A program made the translations under genes and the position numbers. This document shows positions 1 through 8,236 of a DNA stretch of 30,911 bases, piece after piece. The stretch comes from CADAWZ01 sp045114665 (GTDB lineage: Bacteria; Vulcanimicrobiota; CADAWZ01). Under the pieces are notes generated by a model. It was not told the origin of the DNA. It ran no database searches and saw only the letters and a program-made list of their open reading frames with translations. The first letter of the stretch is position 1. Each line of letters starts with the position of its first letter. Where the stretch lies: NCBI GenBank assembly GCA_045114665.1, contig JBGUKW010000108.1, positions 1-30,911 of the forward strand. The letters are read 5' to 3'.

Positions 1-156
1 CTTTTTATAATTTAAGAATTTTTCGCCTTTATCATATCGTTCTTTATTATGAGCAAGATAGAAATTATATACAAATCTACAAGTGCCTATAGTTTTATTG
101 ATTTTATCTTTTTGTTCTTCACTTGGATTAATTTCTGTTTTGAAGGCTTTTAGCAA
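1..156 (-). CDS. tnpB: TnpB/OrfB-type transposon nuclease, N-terminal 52 codons only (runs off left edge)
   Basis: Reading the minus strand from a TTG at 156 gives an open frame of 52 codons to the window edge. It begins LKAFKTEINPSEEQ and continues through IGTCRFVYNFYLAHN, the typical N-terminal helix-turn-helix start of IS200/IS605-family TnpB (OrfB) proteins. TnpB is the RNA-guided nuclease encoded by these elements and is related to Cas12. An AGAGG Shine-Dalgarno site lies at 166-170, which supports the TTG start. The RuvC-like catalytic residues and zinc finger would lie outside the window, so I cannot tell whether the gene is intact. I see no TnpA and no clear element end in 157-251. 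Family call is confident; function of this copy is unknown. Confidence 0.85.
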   Translation of the reverse strand, partial: MLKAFKTEINPSEEQKDKINKTIGTCRFVYNFYLAHNKERYDKGEKFLNYKK

Positions 157-251
157 TTTCTTTATCCTCTGTATAATCTATATGAGTATATTTTAACACT
201 TTTTAATATATTTATCTATATTTTTAAGAGCTTAAGTTTTTCTCCTCATCA
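157..251. other. AT-rich intergenic region between tnpB fragment and the 310-aa gene
   Basis: This stretch is AT-rich and contains a small imperfect palindrome around 222-238 (TTAAG-AG-CTTAA core). It would contain the tnpB promoter and perhaps an element end, but I cannot recognise a conserved terminal hairpin. Confidence 0.4.
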
Positions 252-1184
252 TTATTTTTTATAAGCCCTGTATATATGAGAAATAGAATTTATTGAATAT
301 TCATTCAACTGTGGCTCACAATCAAGATAATACTCTTTTAATGTCAAAACAGCAATTTCCCATTTTTCAAGCAATTTTTTTACAGAATTAAAGCCAAATG
401 AAAGGTATTCAGAATAGGCTCTTGAATCATCAAATACAAGTATAGCTTTTCTTATCCAGTCTCTGTGATAACATGCTCTCAATCTATCATGAGGTATTTT
501 TCTGTAAAATGTTTCAATTTCAAGGATACATTTTAACAAACTGTCATTATTACCACTATATTTAACAGAAGATACTACAAGACTTTTTGGATACTTTTTT
601 AAATTCCCGTATATCCAAGAAATATATTGACAGAAAGGATCCTCAGACTCCAAAAACTTTTTGTCATTTGTATTCAAAAAATCAGGAACATGAAAACCTT
701 TTGAAGAAAAAATTACATCTATTTTCCCATCTAAATTTTCTTTTCCATTGTTATTTACAGGAACTGAAAAATCACAAACTTCACATAATTCACCAAAAAT
801 ATCAGCTGTAGCATTAATTTCAAAAAGACGACCTGCAATTTTTTCTTCAGAACCAATAAATTTGCCATTAGTATAAGAAGCATAATCAACTTTTTCTGTT
901 TTTAAATGCAGGGGAGTTTCCAATTTAATTTCAGAATTTTTATCAATAGGATTTAAAGCAAAATTTATCTTTCCATTGTCAATCAATTCAGCAACAATAT
1001 CTGAAAAATCACGGTCTGTGTCTTTTGTTTTACCATCAAAATTTACAAAAGGCTCTTGAAATAGATATTTATATTTTGCTTCATTTCTATTTTTAGTCAA
1101 TTTTAGAAACTCATTTTGTGAATATTCACTTTTTTCCAGTTTATCTTCTGTTTCTTGTTTTTTCTTAAATAAAAAAGAGAACAT
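252..1184 (-). CDS. Hypothetical protein, 310 aa, unrecognised
   Basis: I do not recognise this protein. It has no signal peptide or membrane segment, and its N-terminus is very charged (KKKQETEDKLEKSEYS). The middle is acidic/polar with a patch of hydrophobic strands, and the C-terminal third is rich in aromatic residues. An AGGA Shine-Dalgarno site just upstream of the ATG at 1184 supports the start. It lies 10 bases after the stop of the 94-aa membrane-protein gene, so it is probably the last gene of the radC-led unit. A nuclease-like fold is imaginable from the strand-rich segment near residues 200-220, but I see no convincing catalytic motif. Confidence 0.7.
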   Translation of the reverse strand: MFSFLFKKKQETEDKLEKSEYSQNEFLKLTKNRNEAKYKYLFQEPFVNFDGKTKDTDRDFSDIVAELIDNGKINFALNPIDKNSEIKLETPLHLKTEKVDYASYTNGKFIGSEEKIAGRLFEINATADIFGELCEVCDFSVPVNNNGKENLDGKIDVIFSSKGFHVPDFLNTNDKKFLESEDPFCQYISWIYGNLKKYPKSLVVSSVKYSGNNDSLLKCILEIETFYRKIPHDRLRACYHRDWIRKAILVFDDSRAYSEYLSFGFNSVKKLLEKWEIAVLTLKEYYLDCEPQLNEYSINSISHIYRAYKK

Positions 1185-1194
1185 TTTTCTTTTC

Positions 1195-1479
1195 CTAATT
1201 AACTTGTTTTATTTTATACAAAATCATTTCATTTATTTTATTTGATAAAAAATTTGCCTGTTCCTCATTAAGTCCTGAAATAATATCATAAAATTTATAA
1301 TTTGAATCTTTTGTATCTCCTAAAAACTTCTTTTCAATAACAGTAATATTATTAGATGTAATTTCTATGATGGAGTGCCTTTGATATTGAACATTATAAT
1401 AAACAAGAAAAAATACAATAGGTAAAATTAAAATATCAATACCACTACTTGTCGAATTATTATTTGTTGATAAACTCAT
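1195..1479 (-). CDS. Small predicted membrane protein, 94 aa
   Basis: A polar N-terminus of about 13 residues (rich in Ser, Thr and Asn) is followed by one hydrophobic helix, roughly residues 15-30 (ILILPIVFFLVYYNV). The remainder, about 60 residues, is soluble and would form a small alpha/beta domain on the other side of the membrane. The start codon overlaps the stop of the CBM9-like gene (ATGA at 1476-1479), which implies translational coupling. I recognise no family. The overlap and the open frame are the main support that it is real. Confidence 0.65.
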   Translation of the reverse strand: MSLSTNNNSTSSGIDILILPIVFFLVYYNVQYQRHSIIEITSNNITVIEKKFLGDTKDSNYKFYDIISGLNEEQANFLSNKINEMILYKIKQVN

Positions 1480-2096
1480 TTTACAAAAATAATTTCTCCA
1501 AAATATTTTGGTTGATGAAAATTAATTTTATATACAGGATTCCAAGCCAAATAAAGTTCTTTTTCATCTCTTGTTAAAATTCTATAAAAATTGCCATGCC
1601 AGATATCTCCAACATTAGGAGATTTACCTGTAAAAGCTGTCCAAGGAATAAAAGAAAAACCTTCCCAATAATTGTCATGAACTTTTGAAGTATATTCAAG
1701 ATTTGAAACCCAATCAAAATCAGTTTTTCTATTTTTTCCTTCAATATTTTCAATATCAATATCCAAAAATCGTCCATCTGGAGCAAACTCAAATTCTCTG
1801 TAAAATTCAAGTTCAGCATGTGAAATAAATATTTCACAAACTTCACTTATAGCCCAAAGTTTAAAAGTCTTTCCATTTTGTGAAATTTCAGTTTCTTTTG
1901 GACAATACTTAATTTGTCCGTTGTGAAAAGATACAAAATAAGCATAAAATCCCCTTTCATTCCAAAATAAATTATAAAAAGTAGCCATGTCTTTTGGAAT
2001 TGAATTTGCATTGTATTCAACAAGTTCTATTGGAAACTTTTCAGTTTTTAGAGCATCCTTATATGGCTCTTTTGAATATTTAACTTCAATTCTCAT
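1476..2096 (-). CDS. CBM9-like (DOMON-type) domain protein, 206 aa
   Basis: The pattern matches the carbohydrate-binding module family 9-like fold found in many short bacterial proteins. It has EFYREFEFAPDGRFLDIDIE mid-protein, FIPWTAF later, then GDIWHGNFYRI and AWNPV, ending in NFHQPKYFGEIIF. The conserved Trp, Arg and closing FH-P-FG-F residues are all visible. Known members are beta-sandwich domains that may bind sugars or haem-like ligands; most are uncharacterised. This one is a single domain of about the usual size (around 200 aa) with no signal peptide, so it is apparently cytoplasmic. Its start overlaps the end of radC by 11 bases, and its stop overlaps the next start. The ligand cannot be inferred. 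Confidence 0.75.
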   Translation of the reverse strand: MRIEVKYSKEPYKDALKTEKFPIELVEYNANSIPKDMATFYNLFWNERGFYAYFVSFHNGQIKYCPKETEISQNGKTFKLWAISEVCEIFISHAELEFYREFEFAPDGRFLDIDIENIEGKNRKTDFDWVSNLEYTSKVHDNYWEGFSFIPWTAFTGKSPNVGDIWHGNFYRILTRDEKELYLAWNPVYKINFHQPKYFGEIIFVK

Positions 2097-2718
2097 AAAA
2101 ATTTTTACTTTTCCCCTCTAAAGTGTCCAAACTAAAAATACTAAAATGACCTTTTTTTGAAAAAATGATATGATCTAAAACTTTTATCCCTATTATATCA
2201 CCTGTTGTTTTTATTTTTTCAGTTACTGCAATATCCTCTATACTCGGTTCTAAAGAACCTGAAGGATGATTATGTCCTGCAATAATAAAACATGCTCTGT
2301 CAGCTATAGCCTCTGAAAATATTTCTCTTGGATGAATCTGTGTCTTATTTGCAAGCCCAATAGTTATGACATGCTTTTTTATCAACTCATTTGCACCATT
2401 TAAAGTCAATACAATAAAATATTCTTTATTCATATCAGCATATTCCAAAAAATATGGAACTGCATCAGATGTACATCTTATCTTTCTATTTGTGTAGGCC
2501 TTTCTTCTTCTTATCATTTCTGAAAAACACATATAGACAGCAAGTTTCTTATCTCTAGAAAAATTCAAATCAAAAGTTTGGAAATCATCAATATCGACAG
2601 AAGCCATAAGTCTATTATATGTATCACCTTTTTCAAGTGATGTTGCAACCAAAAGTTCAGACTGAGTTAACGACTTTATACCATATTTTTTTATTTTTTC
2701 AAAAATCTTGATATTCAT
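2086..2718 (-). CDS. radC: RadC-family protein with JAB/MPN+ domain
   Basis: The C-terminal half carries the JAMM/MPN+ metal motif: PREIFSEAI, then HNHPSG followed by an acidic EDI ten residues later, and GIKVLDHIIF. These are the hallmarks of RadC (UPF0758). The N-terminal half corresponds to the helix-hairpin-helix-like region. RadC proteins are widespread and often near mobile DNA; despite the name, their biochemical role is unsettled. Two starts are possible. The GTG at 2727 has AAGGA only 4 bases away. The ATG at 2718 has AGGTG at a better spacing of 6, so I chose 2718 (210 aa). It appears to lead the four-gene minus-strand unit that runs down to 252. Confidence 0.88.
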   Translation of the reverse strand: MNIKIFEKIKKYGIKSLTQSELLVATSLEKGDTYNRLMASVDIDDFQTFDLNFSRDKKLAVYMCFSEMIRRRKAYTNRKIRCTSDAVPYFLEYADMNKEYFIVLTLNGANELIKKHVITIGLANKTQIHPREIFSEAIADRACFIIAGHNHPSGSLEPSIEDIAVTEKIKTTGDIIGIKVLDHIIFSKKGHFSIFSLDTLEGKSKNFYEN

Positions 2719-2887
2719 AATAGACACCTATTCCTTATTTTTTTCTTAGATATATTTTAAAACATAAAAAAGAACAAAAATAAGAAATAGATGTTAAAAT
2801 TTTTCAATTTTTGTTAAATTTTTATTAATATATAATTTCAAATTTCTACAACAAAATAAACTTGTTTAGAAGTGTGAAAGCAATAAG
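2719..2887. other. Intergenic region: radC 5' region and mpl 3' end
   Basis: The region is very AT-rich. On the minus strand it contains plausible but weak promoter elements for the radC unit (a TTGTTC-like -35 and an ATATAT-like -10). No convincing rho-independent terminator for mpl is visible. Confidence 0.35.
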
Positions 2888-4282
2888 CTAATATTTCTTC
2901 AATTCTTCCAACAATTTTTCATGTATGTTGTCAAAACCACCATTCGACATGATCAATATTACATCGCCTGAAGAAGCATTTTCAGCAATATATTTCACTA
3001 TCTCATCTGCATTTGGGATACACTTTGAATTTTTGCCTCTTTCTACAAGATCTTTTGAAAGTTTCTCACTGCTGAATCTTTCTGTTTCATCAATCTGTTC
3101 TTTATTAAAAACATCGGCAATTACAATTAAATCTGCAGAATCAAATGAAGAAACATAGTCTTTTTGGAAAAATGCCCTTCTGCTTGAATTTGTGCGAGGC
3201 TCAAAAATAGCCCAAACTCTATTATTTGGATATTTTGATTTAATTGCATCAACAGTTGCTTTTACTTTTGTTGGGTGATGTGCAAAATCGTCAAGTACAG
3301 TTATTCCATTTACAATTCCTCTTACTTCTTGGCGACGTTTCACACCTGTATATTCTTTCAAAGCATCTGCACACTCTTGAGGAGTAATTCCCTTATGGTA
3401 GAGTAGAGCCGAAGCAGCAACAGAATTTAAAATATTGTGTTTTCCAGGTACTTTTAAAACAACTTCACATAGTTTTTTGCCCTTATAAGTAAGATCATAA
3501 GAACTCTCAACACCTAATTTTATATTTTCAGCAGTCCAATCTGCACCTTCAGAAAAACCATAAGTTTCAACATTACATGAAGCCTCTGGAAGAATCTCAT
3601 TGACATGGACAAAATCTTTGCATGCAATCAAATATCCGTCTTTTGGTATCAATTTTAAAAATTTTGAAAAAGCACTTTTTATGTGGTCGATGTCTTTATA
3701 AATATCGCCATGGTCAAATTCAACACTTGTCAAAATTGCACTCGTTGGAGCATAGTGCATGAATTTTGGTCCTTTATCGAAGAAGGCTGTATCATATTCA
3801 TCACCTTCAACAACAAAATATTCACCTTTTCCAAGTTTGCAGTTACTATCGAAATTATTTAAAACACCGCCAATTAAAAAACTTGGGTCTTTTTGGGCAT
3901 GTTCAAGGATCCATGCTGTCATTGAACAAGTTGTAGTCTTTCCATGTGTGCCTGCAACAACAAGGGATTTTCTGTCTTTTAAGAAAAATTCACCTAATGC
4001 CTGTGGAAAAGACATATATGGAATTCCGCTGTCTAAAACAGCAATAGCTTCTGGATTTGTTCTTCTAACAGCATTGCCTACAATAACTAAATCTGGCTTA
4101 TCTGCTATATTTTCAGCTGAAAATGGAGACATCAATTTTATTCCCAATTCCATAAGTTTTGTACTCATTGGAGGATATACATTTTGATCAGAGCCAGTAA
4201 CTTTATAACCAGACTGTACGAGAAGCCCTGCAAAAGCTCCCATGCCAGTTCCACAAATAGCAATCATGTGTATGTGTTTCAT
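2888..4282 (-). CDS. mpl: UDP-N-acetylmuramate:L-alanyl-gamma-D-glutamyl-meso-diaminopimelate ligase
   Basis: Mpl is a cytoplasmic Mur-ligase-family enzyme. It uses ATP to join recovered murein tripeptide to UDP-MurNAc, bypassing MurC, MurD and MurE. The protein is 464 aa, close to the usual length of about 455. It opens with the Mur-ligase N-terminal Rossmann motif (IAICGTGMGAFAGLL, residues 7-21) and has the ATP-binding loop GTHGKTTT at 111-118. LDDFAHHPTKVKAT in the second half is typical of the MurC/Mpl group. The length and the MGAFAGLL version of the first loop favour Mpl over MurC. AAGGA sits 9 bases upstream of the ATG. Its partners for making UDP-MurNAc from recycled sugar (murU/amgK-like) lie nearby on the same strand. 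Confidence 0.9.
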   Translation of the reverse strand: MKHIHMIAICGTGMGAFAGLLVQSGYKVTGSDQNVYPPMSTKLMELGIKLMSPFSAENIADKPDLVIVGNAVRRTNPEAIAVLDSGIPYMSFPQALGEFFLKDRKSLVVAGTHGKTTTCSMTAWILEHAQKDPSFLIGGVLNNFDSNCKLGKGEYFVVEGDEYDTAFFDKGPKFMHYAPTSAILTSVEFDHGDIYKDIDHIKSAFSKFLKLIPKDGYLIACKDFVHVNEILPEASCNVETYGFSEGADWTAENIKLGVESSYDLTYKGKKLCEVVLKVPGKHNILNSVAASALLYHKGITPQECADALKEYTGVKRRQEVRGIVNGITVLDDFAHHPTKVKATVDAIKSKYPNNRVWAIFEPRTNSSRRAFFQKDYVSSFDSADLIVIADVFNKEQIDETERFSSEKLSKDLVERGKNSKCIPNADEIVKYIAENASSGDVILIMSNGGFDNIHEKLLEELKKY

Positions 4283-4649
4283 TTTTTTAAGTCCTTCTTT
4301 TTAACATTTTTTATAATATTAATGACAAATTGAAGCTGTGAAACACTCTAAATAAATAACTTTTGTGCGATGCAGTTCCAGTATTTTTTATCGTAGTAGT
4401 ATCTAAAAAGAAGCTCTACTTAAAATATTCTCTATTTTAAATAAAATTAAAAAGAGAAAAATGTTCCCAAATTAAGCTCCTTTCTTAAAAAGGAGAAAAA
4501 AAATTGGTGAACATATTGCACCCAAAAAGTTGTGAAAACAGATAACAAACTATTTTATTTTTTCACAGCCTCATTTTGCAAATCAATATATAACCATCAA
4601 AATTTAAATTTGAAATAATACTTATAATATTATGTTAATGACAAATGAC
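4283..4649. other. Gene-poor stretch with hairpins and promoter-like repeats
   Basis: No gene is evident in this stretch. I see: (a) a motif at 4311-4330 (TTATAATATTAATGACAAAT) that recurs at 4622-4646 with a five-base insertion; (b) a hairpin at 4477-4495 (CTCCTTT/AAAGGAG, loop 5); (c) a hairpin at 4531-4567 (TGTGAAAA/TTTTCACA, loop 21); (d) a block at 4573-4613 that matches 26954-26994 at about 33 of 41 positions. It could hold a small RNA, a degenerate element or only the mpl leader. Confidence 0.45.
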
Positions 4650-4686
4650 AAAAAATTAAGAACTCGTAAAAATTGCGAGTTCTTAA
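4650..4686 (-). terminator. Rho-independent terminator for the HEAT-repeat gene
   Basis: There is a perfect 11-bp stem: TTAAGAACTCG at 4656-4666 pairs with CGAGTTCTTAA at 4676-4686, with a 9-base loop. On the minus strand it is followed by six T residues (4655-4650). It lies 23 bases beyond the stop of the HEAT-repeat gene. Confidence 0.9.
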
Positions 4687-4708
4687 TCTTAACAATTATT
4701 ATAATAAA

Positions 4709-6364
4709 TTACTTATTTTCAAAAATTCTTATTGTATCTTCAATTGTTTTTTGAAGTGCAGGAAGTTTCTTACCGCCAGCTCTTGTTTTTTCCAATACGA
4801 GTCTTTTCATAAGTTCATCTGAAGGTTTGCAAACCTTTCCAATAGTCCAAGCACAAGCACGCTTTACTTCTGGATCATTGTCATTTTCAAAAAGTTGTAC
4901 TATATCATTTGCACAAACAGTATCTCCCATTTGTCCAAGACCTAAAGCAGCACCTGCTCTGACTTTAGAACTCTTATCTTTTAGACATTCTCTAAGTGTA
5001 GGAGCACATTCTTTTCCCATCAATGCCAAAGCGTTTATAGCACCTGTTCTCTGCATTTCATCATCTGATTTTAATGTTTCAAGTAAAAGAGGTTTTACTG
5101 ATTCGCCATATTTAGAGAGTGATACAGAAGCCTCAGCAGTTACAGTGTCTTTATCATCTGCCATCAAATCGACAAGAAATTTAGCAACATTTTCTTCATA
5201 AGGCATAAATCCCAAAGATTTCGCTATATTTTTTCTAACTTTTTCATTTGGATTTTCTTTTTCTTTCTTCAAATTTTCAAGAACAGATGAACCAACTTTG
5301 CCCATAGCCTCTGCTGCTGTGAGTTGAATTTTTTCATCATTATCCGAAAAACCATCAAAAATTGCAGGGAATGCCTTTTGAGATTTAGTCTCTCCAAGTC
5401 CCCAAATAGAAATTTCTCTCAATTCAGGTCTTTTTGAATATTCAGAAAGAAGATCGACATTTGTGTCACCCATTCCTGCAAGAGCTCTTATACAATGCTT
5501 TTGAACACGAGTTTCAGAGGCTTCAAGTTTATCAACAATTTGTGGAACAGCTGATGGACCAATTTTTGAAAGTGCTGCAGAAGCTGAAAGCCCAACGCTA
5601 TCTGTCCTATCCCCAAGAGCTTTTACAAGGTAAGGAATAGCTTTGTCATTTTTTGTATCTCCCAAAGAAGTAGCAGCATTAGCTCTTACAGAAGGATTTA
5701 AATCACTCAATCCAGGAACTATGATAGAAATAGCATCTTCTTTTCCAGAATTTCCTAAATTCTGTGCTGCACCTGCTCTAACTCTTGAATCTGGGTCTTT
5801 TAATCCAGTTGCAACCATTGAAGATGGAGCACTATAATTCATGCTCTTCATGGCTATAGCTGCAGCTGCTCTGACATCTGGATTAGAATCAGAGAGAAGA
5901 GTTGAAAGTCTAGGACCTGCAAGCTCATATTTTACTATAGCAAGTGAATTTATAGCACTTTTTCTAACATTTACATCTGAATCATAGGTGGCTCTAATCA
6001 AAGTTTCTCCTGTTGCAACACTTTTGTAATTTCCAAGTGCATTTACAGCAGCTTGTCTAACTTCTGGTCTTGAATCTCTTGCGAGCGAATTTAAAACATT
6101 TTCACTTGTCGGAGATTTGAATTGACCAAGAGCCCAACATACAGCTGTTCTAACTCCAGAATCTGAATCGTAAGCCAATCTTTCAATATTGGAAACAACG
6201 CTTCTATCATTTGAAGAACCTAAAATCATTACTGCATTTTGACGAACAGATCCACTTCTATTTGATAAATCATTTATAGCTGATTTTACATCTACATTTT
6301 GAGCAAATGCGGCTGTAGTCATGACACCTGCAACAATAAGAGCTGCAGTTAAATTTTTCAACAT
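4709..6364 (-). CDS. Exported HEAT-repeat (PBS-lyase type) protein, 551 aa
   Basis: The mature protein is almost entirely tandem HEAT/PBS-lyase-type repeats of about 31 residues, each with the pattern V-R-x-x-A-A-x-x-L/A-G. About sixteen can be followed (for example PEVRQAAVNALGNY and SRVRAGAAQNLGNS). Such arrays form a solenoid that binds other proteins. I chose the ATG at 6364 because GGAGG lies 8 bases upstream and the result is a clean signal peptide (MLKNLTAALIVAGVMTTAAFA, cleavage before QNV). An upstream in-frame ATG at 6397 would add 11 residues ahead of it. The predicted location is the periplasm. It starts 55 bases after the amgK-like gene and ends at a strong terminator, so it may be the last gene of that unit. 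Its partner is unknown. Confidence 0.88.
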   Translation of the reverse strand: MLKNLTAALIVAGVMTTAAFAQNVDVKSAINDLSNRSGSVRQNAVMILGSSNDRSVVSNIERLAYDSDSGVRTAVCWALGQFKSPTSENVLNSLARDSRPEVRQAAVNALGNYKSVATGETLIRATYDSDVNVRKSAINSLAIVKYELAGPRLSTLLSDSNPDVRAAAAIAMKSMNYSAPSSMVATGLKDPDSRVRAGAAQNLGNSGKEDAISIIVPGLSDLNPSVRANAATSLGDTKNDKAIPYLVKALGDRTDSVGLSASAALSKIGPSAVPQIVDKLEASETRVQKHCIRALAGMGDTNVDLLSEYSKRPELREISIWGLGETKSQKAFPAIFDGFSDNDEKIQLTAAEAMGKVGSSVLENLKKEKENPNEKVRKNIAKSLGFMPYEENVAKFLVDLMADDKDTVTAEASVSLSKYGESVKPLLLETLKSDDEMQRTGAINALALMGKECAPTLRECLKDKSSKVRAGAALGLGQMGDTVCANDIVQLFENDNDPEVKRACAWTIGKVCKPSDELMKRLVLEKTRAGGKKLPALQKTIEDTIRIFENK

Positions 6365-6419
6365 AAAAAAATCCTCCGACATTTTCTTTAATTTCAACTT
6401 TTTATATTCTATCTAATTA

Positions 6420-7388
6420 TTAAATAACCCTGTTTGATAAAAAATTATAAGTATTTTTCAATATTGAACAATTTTCTAAAACAATAGACAAATTTTTTAA
6501 TCCTGGTTCTATGTAATTTAAAAATTGCGATTTATGTTTATTTAGCCCTAAATTGGCATAAGCTCCAAGGGCTTGCATCAATCTTGAAGCAGAATTTAAA
6601 GAGAACATATTCATCAAATATGAATATGTTTCACCTGTTTTATCTGACAATTTTTCCAAAAATATATTTTCAAGAGAATGTTTAGTTCCAATACTCAATT
6701 TAACATAGGGGTCTCTTATAAGAGAAGCCAAATCATAAAATCTATTTCCCAATCTTGCCCCTTGAAAATCTATAAAATATATTTCACCATCTTTAACAAA
6801 AATATTCTGTGATTGAAAATCCCTATGCATTGGAACTCTTGGCAATTTTGAAAGAATTTTTGCCAAATTCAAAAATTCCTCTTTTACTTCATCTGGAATA
6901 TCTTCTATTTTTGAATATTGATTTAAAAAAAATTGTGAAAAATATGAAGTTTCCCACAAAAGAGCCTCATAATCAAATTGTCTTTCAGAAAGTTCAAGAC
7001 AATCTTTAAAATCCATTTCTTGAAAATCAAACAATTTCTCAATAACTTTTGAATAAATTGCAAGATTTTCACCATCTGAATGGCATTTCGTATAATCACA
7101 AAGAGATTCTGTCCCTGCATCAAACATAACTGCTATTCCTTCTTCTGGAATAGTAAAATAAAATTCTGGAACAGAAATGCCATGCTCCCTAAAATAACGA
7201 GCAAAAGCACAATAATAACGATATTCTTCAAAATCTGAAGAAATTGATAAAATGCAAGATTTATTCAAATTTGAAACTCTATAAAATTTTCTATCTGATC
7301 CCCCCTTGCATATCTCATCAAAATCAAATTTTTTTCCTTCAAAAAAATCATTTAAAAATTCATTCAACTTTTCAGAGCCTATCATCAT
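6420..7388 (-). CDS. amgK: Sugar kinase of the aminoglycoside-phosphotransferase fold, AmgK-like
   Basis: It is 322 aa, the usual size for AmgK, the anomeric MurNAc/GlcNAc kinase that forms MurNAc-1-phosphate. The N-lobe has CKGGSDRKFYRV (27-38), the nucleotide loop. The catalytic loop is HRDFQSQN (188-195), with Asp190 and Asn195, and the metal motif is IDFQGARLG (206-214). Its ATG overlaps the stop of the murU-like gene (7385-7388), and AAAGGTG precedes it. Pairing of this kinase with a MurU-type uridylyltransferase is the arrangement known from Pseudomonas cell-wall recycling, which is the main reason for the specific call. Related APH-fold kinases phosphorylate other sugars or choline, so substrate specificity is inferred. 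Confidence 0.8.
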   Translation of the reverse strand: MMIGSEKLNEFLNDFFEGKKFDFDEICKGGSDRKFYRVSNLNKSCILSISSDFEEYRYYCAFARYFREHGISVPEFYFTIPEEGIAVMFDAGTESLCDYTKCHSDGENLAIYSKVIEKLFDFQEMDFKDCLELSERQFDYEALLWETSYFSQFFLNQYSKIEDIPDEVKEEFLNLAKILSKLPRVPMHRDFQSQNIFVKDGEIYFIDFQGARLGNRFYDLASLIRDPYVKLSIGTKHSLENIFLEKLSDKTGETYSYLMNMFSLNSASRLMQALGAYANLGLNKHKSQFLNYIEPGLKNLSIVLENCSILKNTYNFLSNRVI

Positions 7389-8086
7389 TTTACACCTTTT
7401 CTTAAATCAAATTTTCTACATGCTTCAAGTGCTTCATGAGTTCCTATATCATTCCAATAAATATTTTCAAATAAAACACCAAAAATATTCTTTTTTTCTT
7501 TCAATTTATCAATCATATAATCAATGACAGAATATTTCCCCTTTGGCATTTCTTTTATAAAATTTGCTGGATAAACAGCTATTCCAGAAAAAGTACAATT
7601 TATAAATTTTAAATCATCAATACCTAAAGAATTTCTAAAATCAACAATTTTTTCTGATTCAGAACAAAATTTTACATTTCCAACAGGTCCATTGGGAATC
7701 AATGCCAATGTTGGAGCATTTTTCTCTAAAGCCTTATTCAATAAAAATTTGATATCTATATCTGAATAAATATCTCCATTATGTACAATCAAAAAATCAT
7801 CTTCATCTAACCAGTCAGAAAAAGAAGCAAGTGTTCCTCCTGTATCAAGAAGTTCATCCTCATAAGAAAAAACAATTTTTTCAGATGAAGATGAAAAATG
7901 TTCTCTTATCTTTTCTGGAAGATGATGCAGATTAAAGGCAAATTCGTCAATACCTATATTTTTCAATTTTTCAACAATAATGTCAATAATTGGCTTTCCA
8001 TTTATGTCCACAAGTGGTTTAGGAATTATATCTGTAAGAGGTCTAAGTCTTTTTCCCAGCCCTGCAGATAAAATAAGTGCTTTCAT
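7385..8086 (-). CDS. murU: Nucleotidyltransferase, MurU-like (MurNAc-1-P uridylyltransferase)
   Basis: This is a 233-aa single-domain sugar-1-phosphate nucleotidyltransferase. The signature GLGKRLRPLT is at residues 9-18, followed by PKPLV (22-26). The metal-binding HNGDIYSDID follows near residue 100. MurU enzymes are about this size and lack the C-terminal beta-helix of GlmU/RfbA-type enzymes. With the downstream AmgK-like kinase it would convert MurNAc to UDP-MurNAc, the substrate of Mpl. AGGACAGGA lies upstream of the ATG. A possible promoter on the minus strand (TTGAGT, 17 bases, ATATAT) lies in 8087-8190. Alternative substrates, such as those of mannose-1-P guanylyltransferases, cannot be excluded. 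Confidence 0.8.
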   Translation of the reverse strand: MKALILSAGLGKRLRPLTDIIPKPLVDINGKPIIDIIVEKLKNIGIDEFAFNLHHLPEKIREHFSSSSEKIVFSYEDELLDTGGTLASFSDWLDEDDFLIVHNGDIYSDIDIKFLLNKALEKNAPTLALIPNGPVGNVKFCSESEKIVDFRNSLGIDDLKFINCTFSGIAVYPANFIKEMPKGKYSVIDYMIDKLKEKKNIFGVLFENIYWNDIGTHEALEACRKFDLRKGVK

Positions 8087-8190
8087 TTTTATAAATCCTG
8101 TCCTTTATTTATTTTGACATATATAAATAATTTTATTTTCAACTCAAAAAATCAATAAATTGACTTTTGAAAATTTGAAATAAGATAATA

Positions 8191-8223
8191 AAAAAGTGAT
8201 GCAGAAAATCCACATCACTTTTT
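8191..8223 (-). terminator. Rho-independent terminator for the caspase lipoprotein gene
   Basis: An 11-bp stem is formed by AAAAAGTGATG (8191-8201) and CATCACTTTTT (8213-8223), with an 11-base loop. On the minus strand it ends in a T run. It lies 13 bases beyond the stop of the lipoprotein gene. Confidence 0.85.
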
Positions 8224-8236
8224 CACACCAGAATAA

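Noticed and set aside
4497..4555. Possible TTG-start leader peptide of 13 codons after AAGGAG
   Set aside because: It is too short, the start is weak and it faces opposite to the adjoining genes. It is more likely part of the hairpin sequence.
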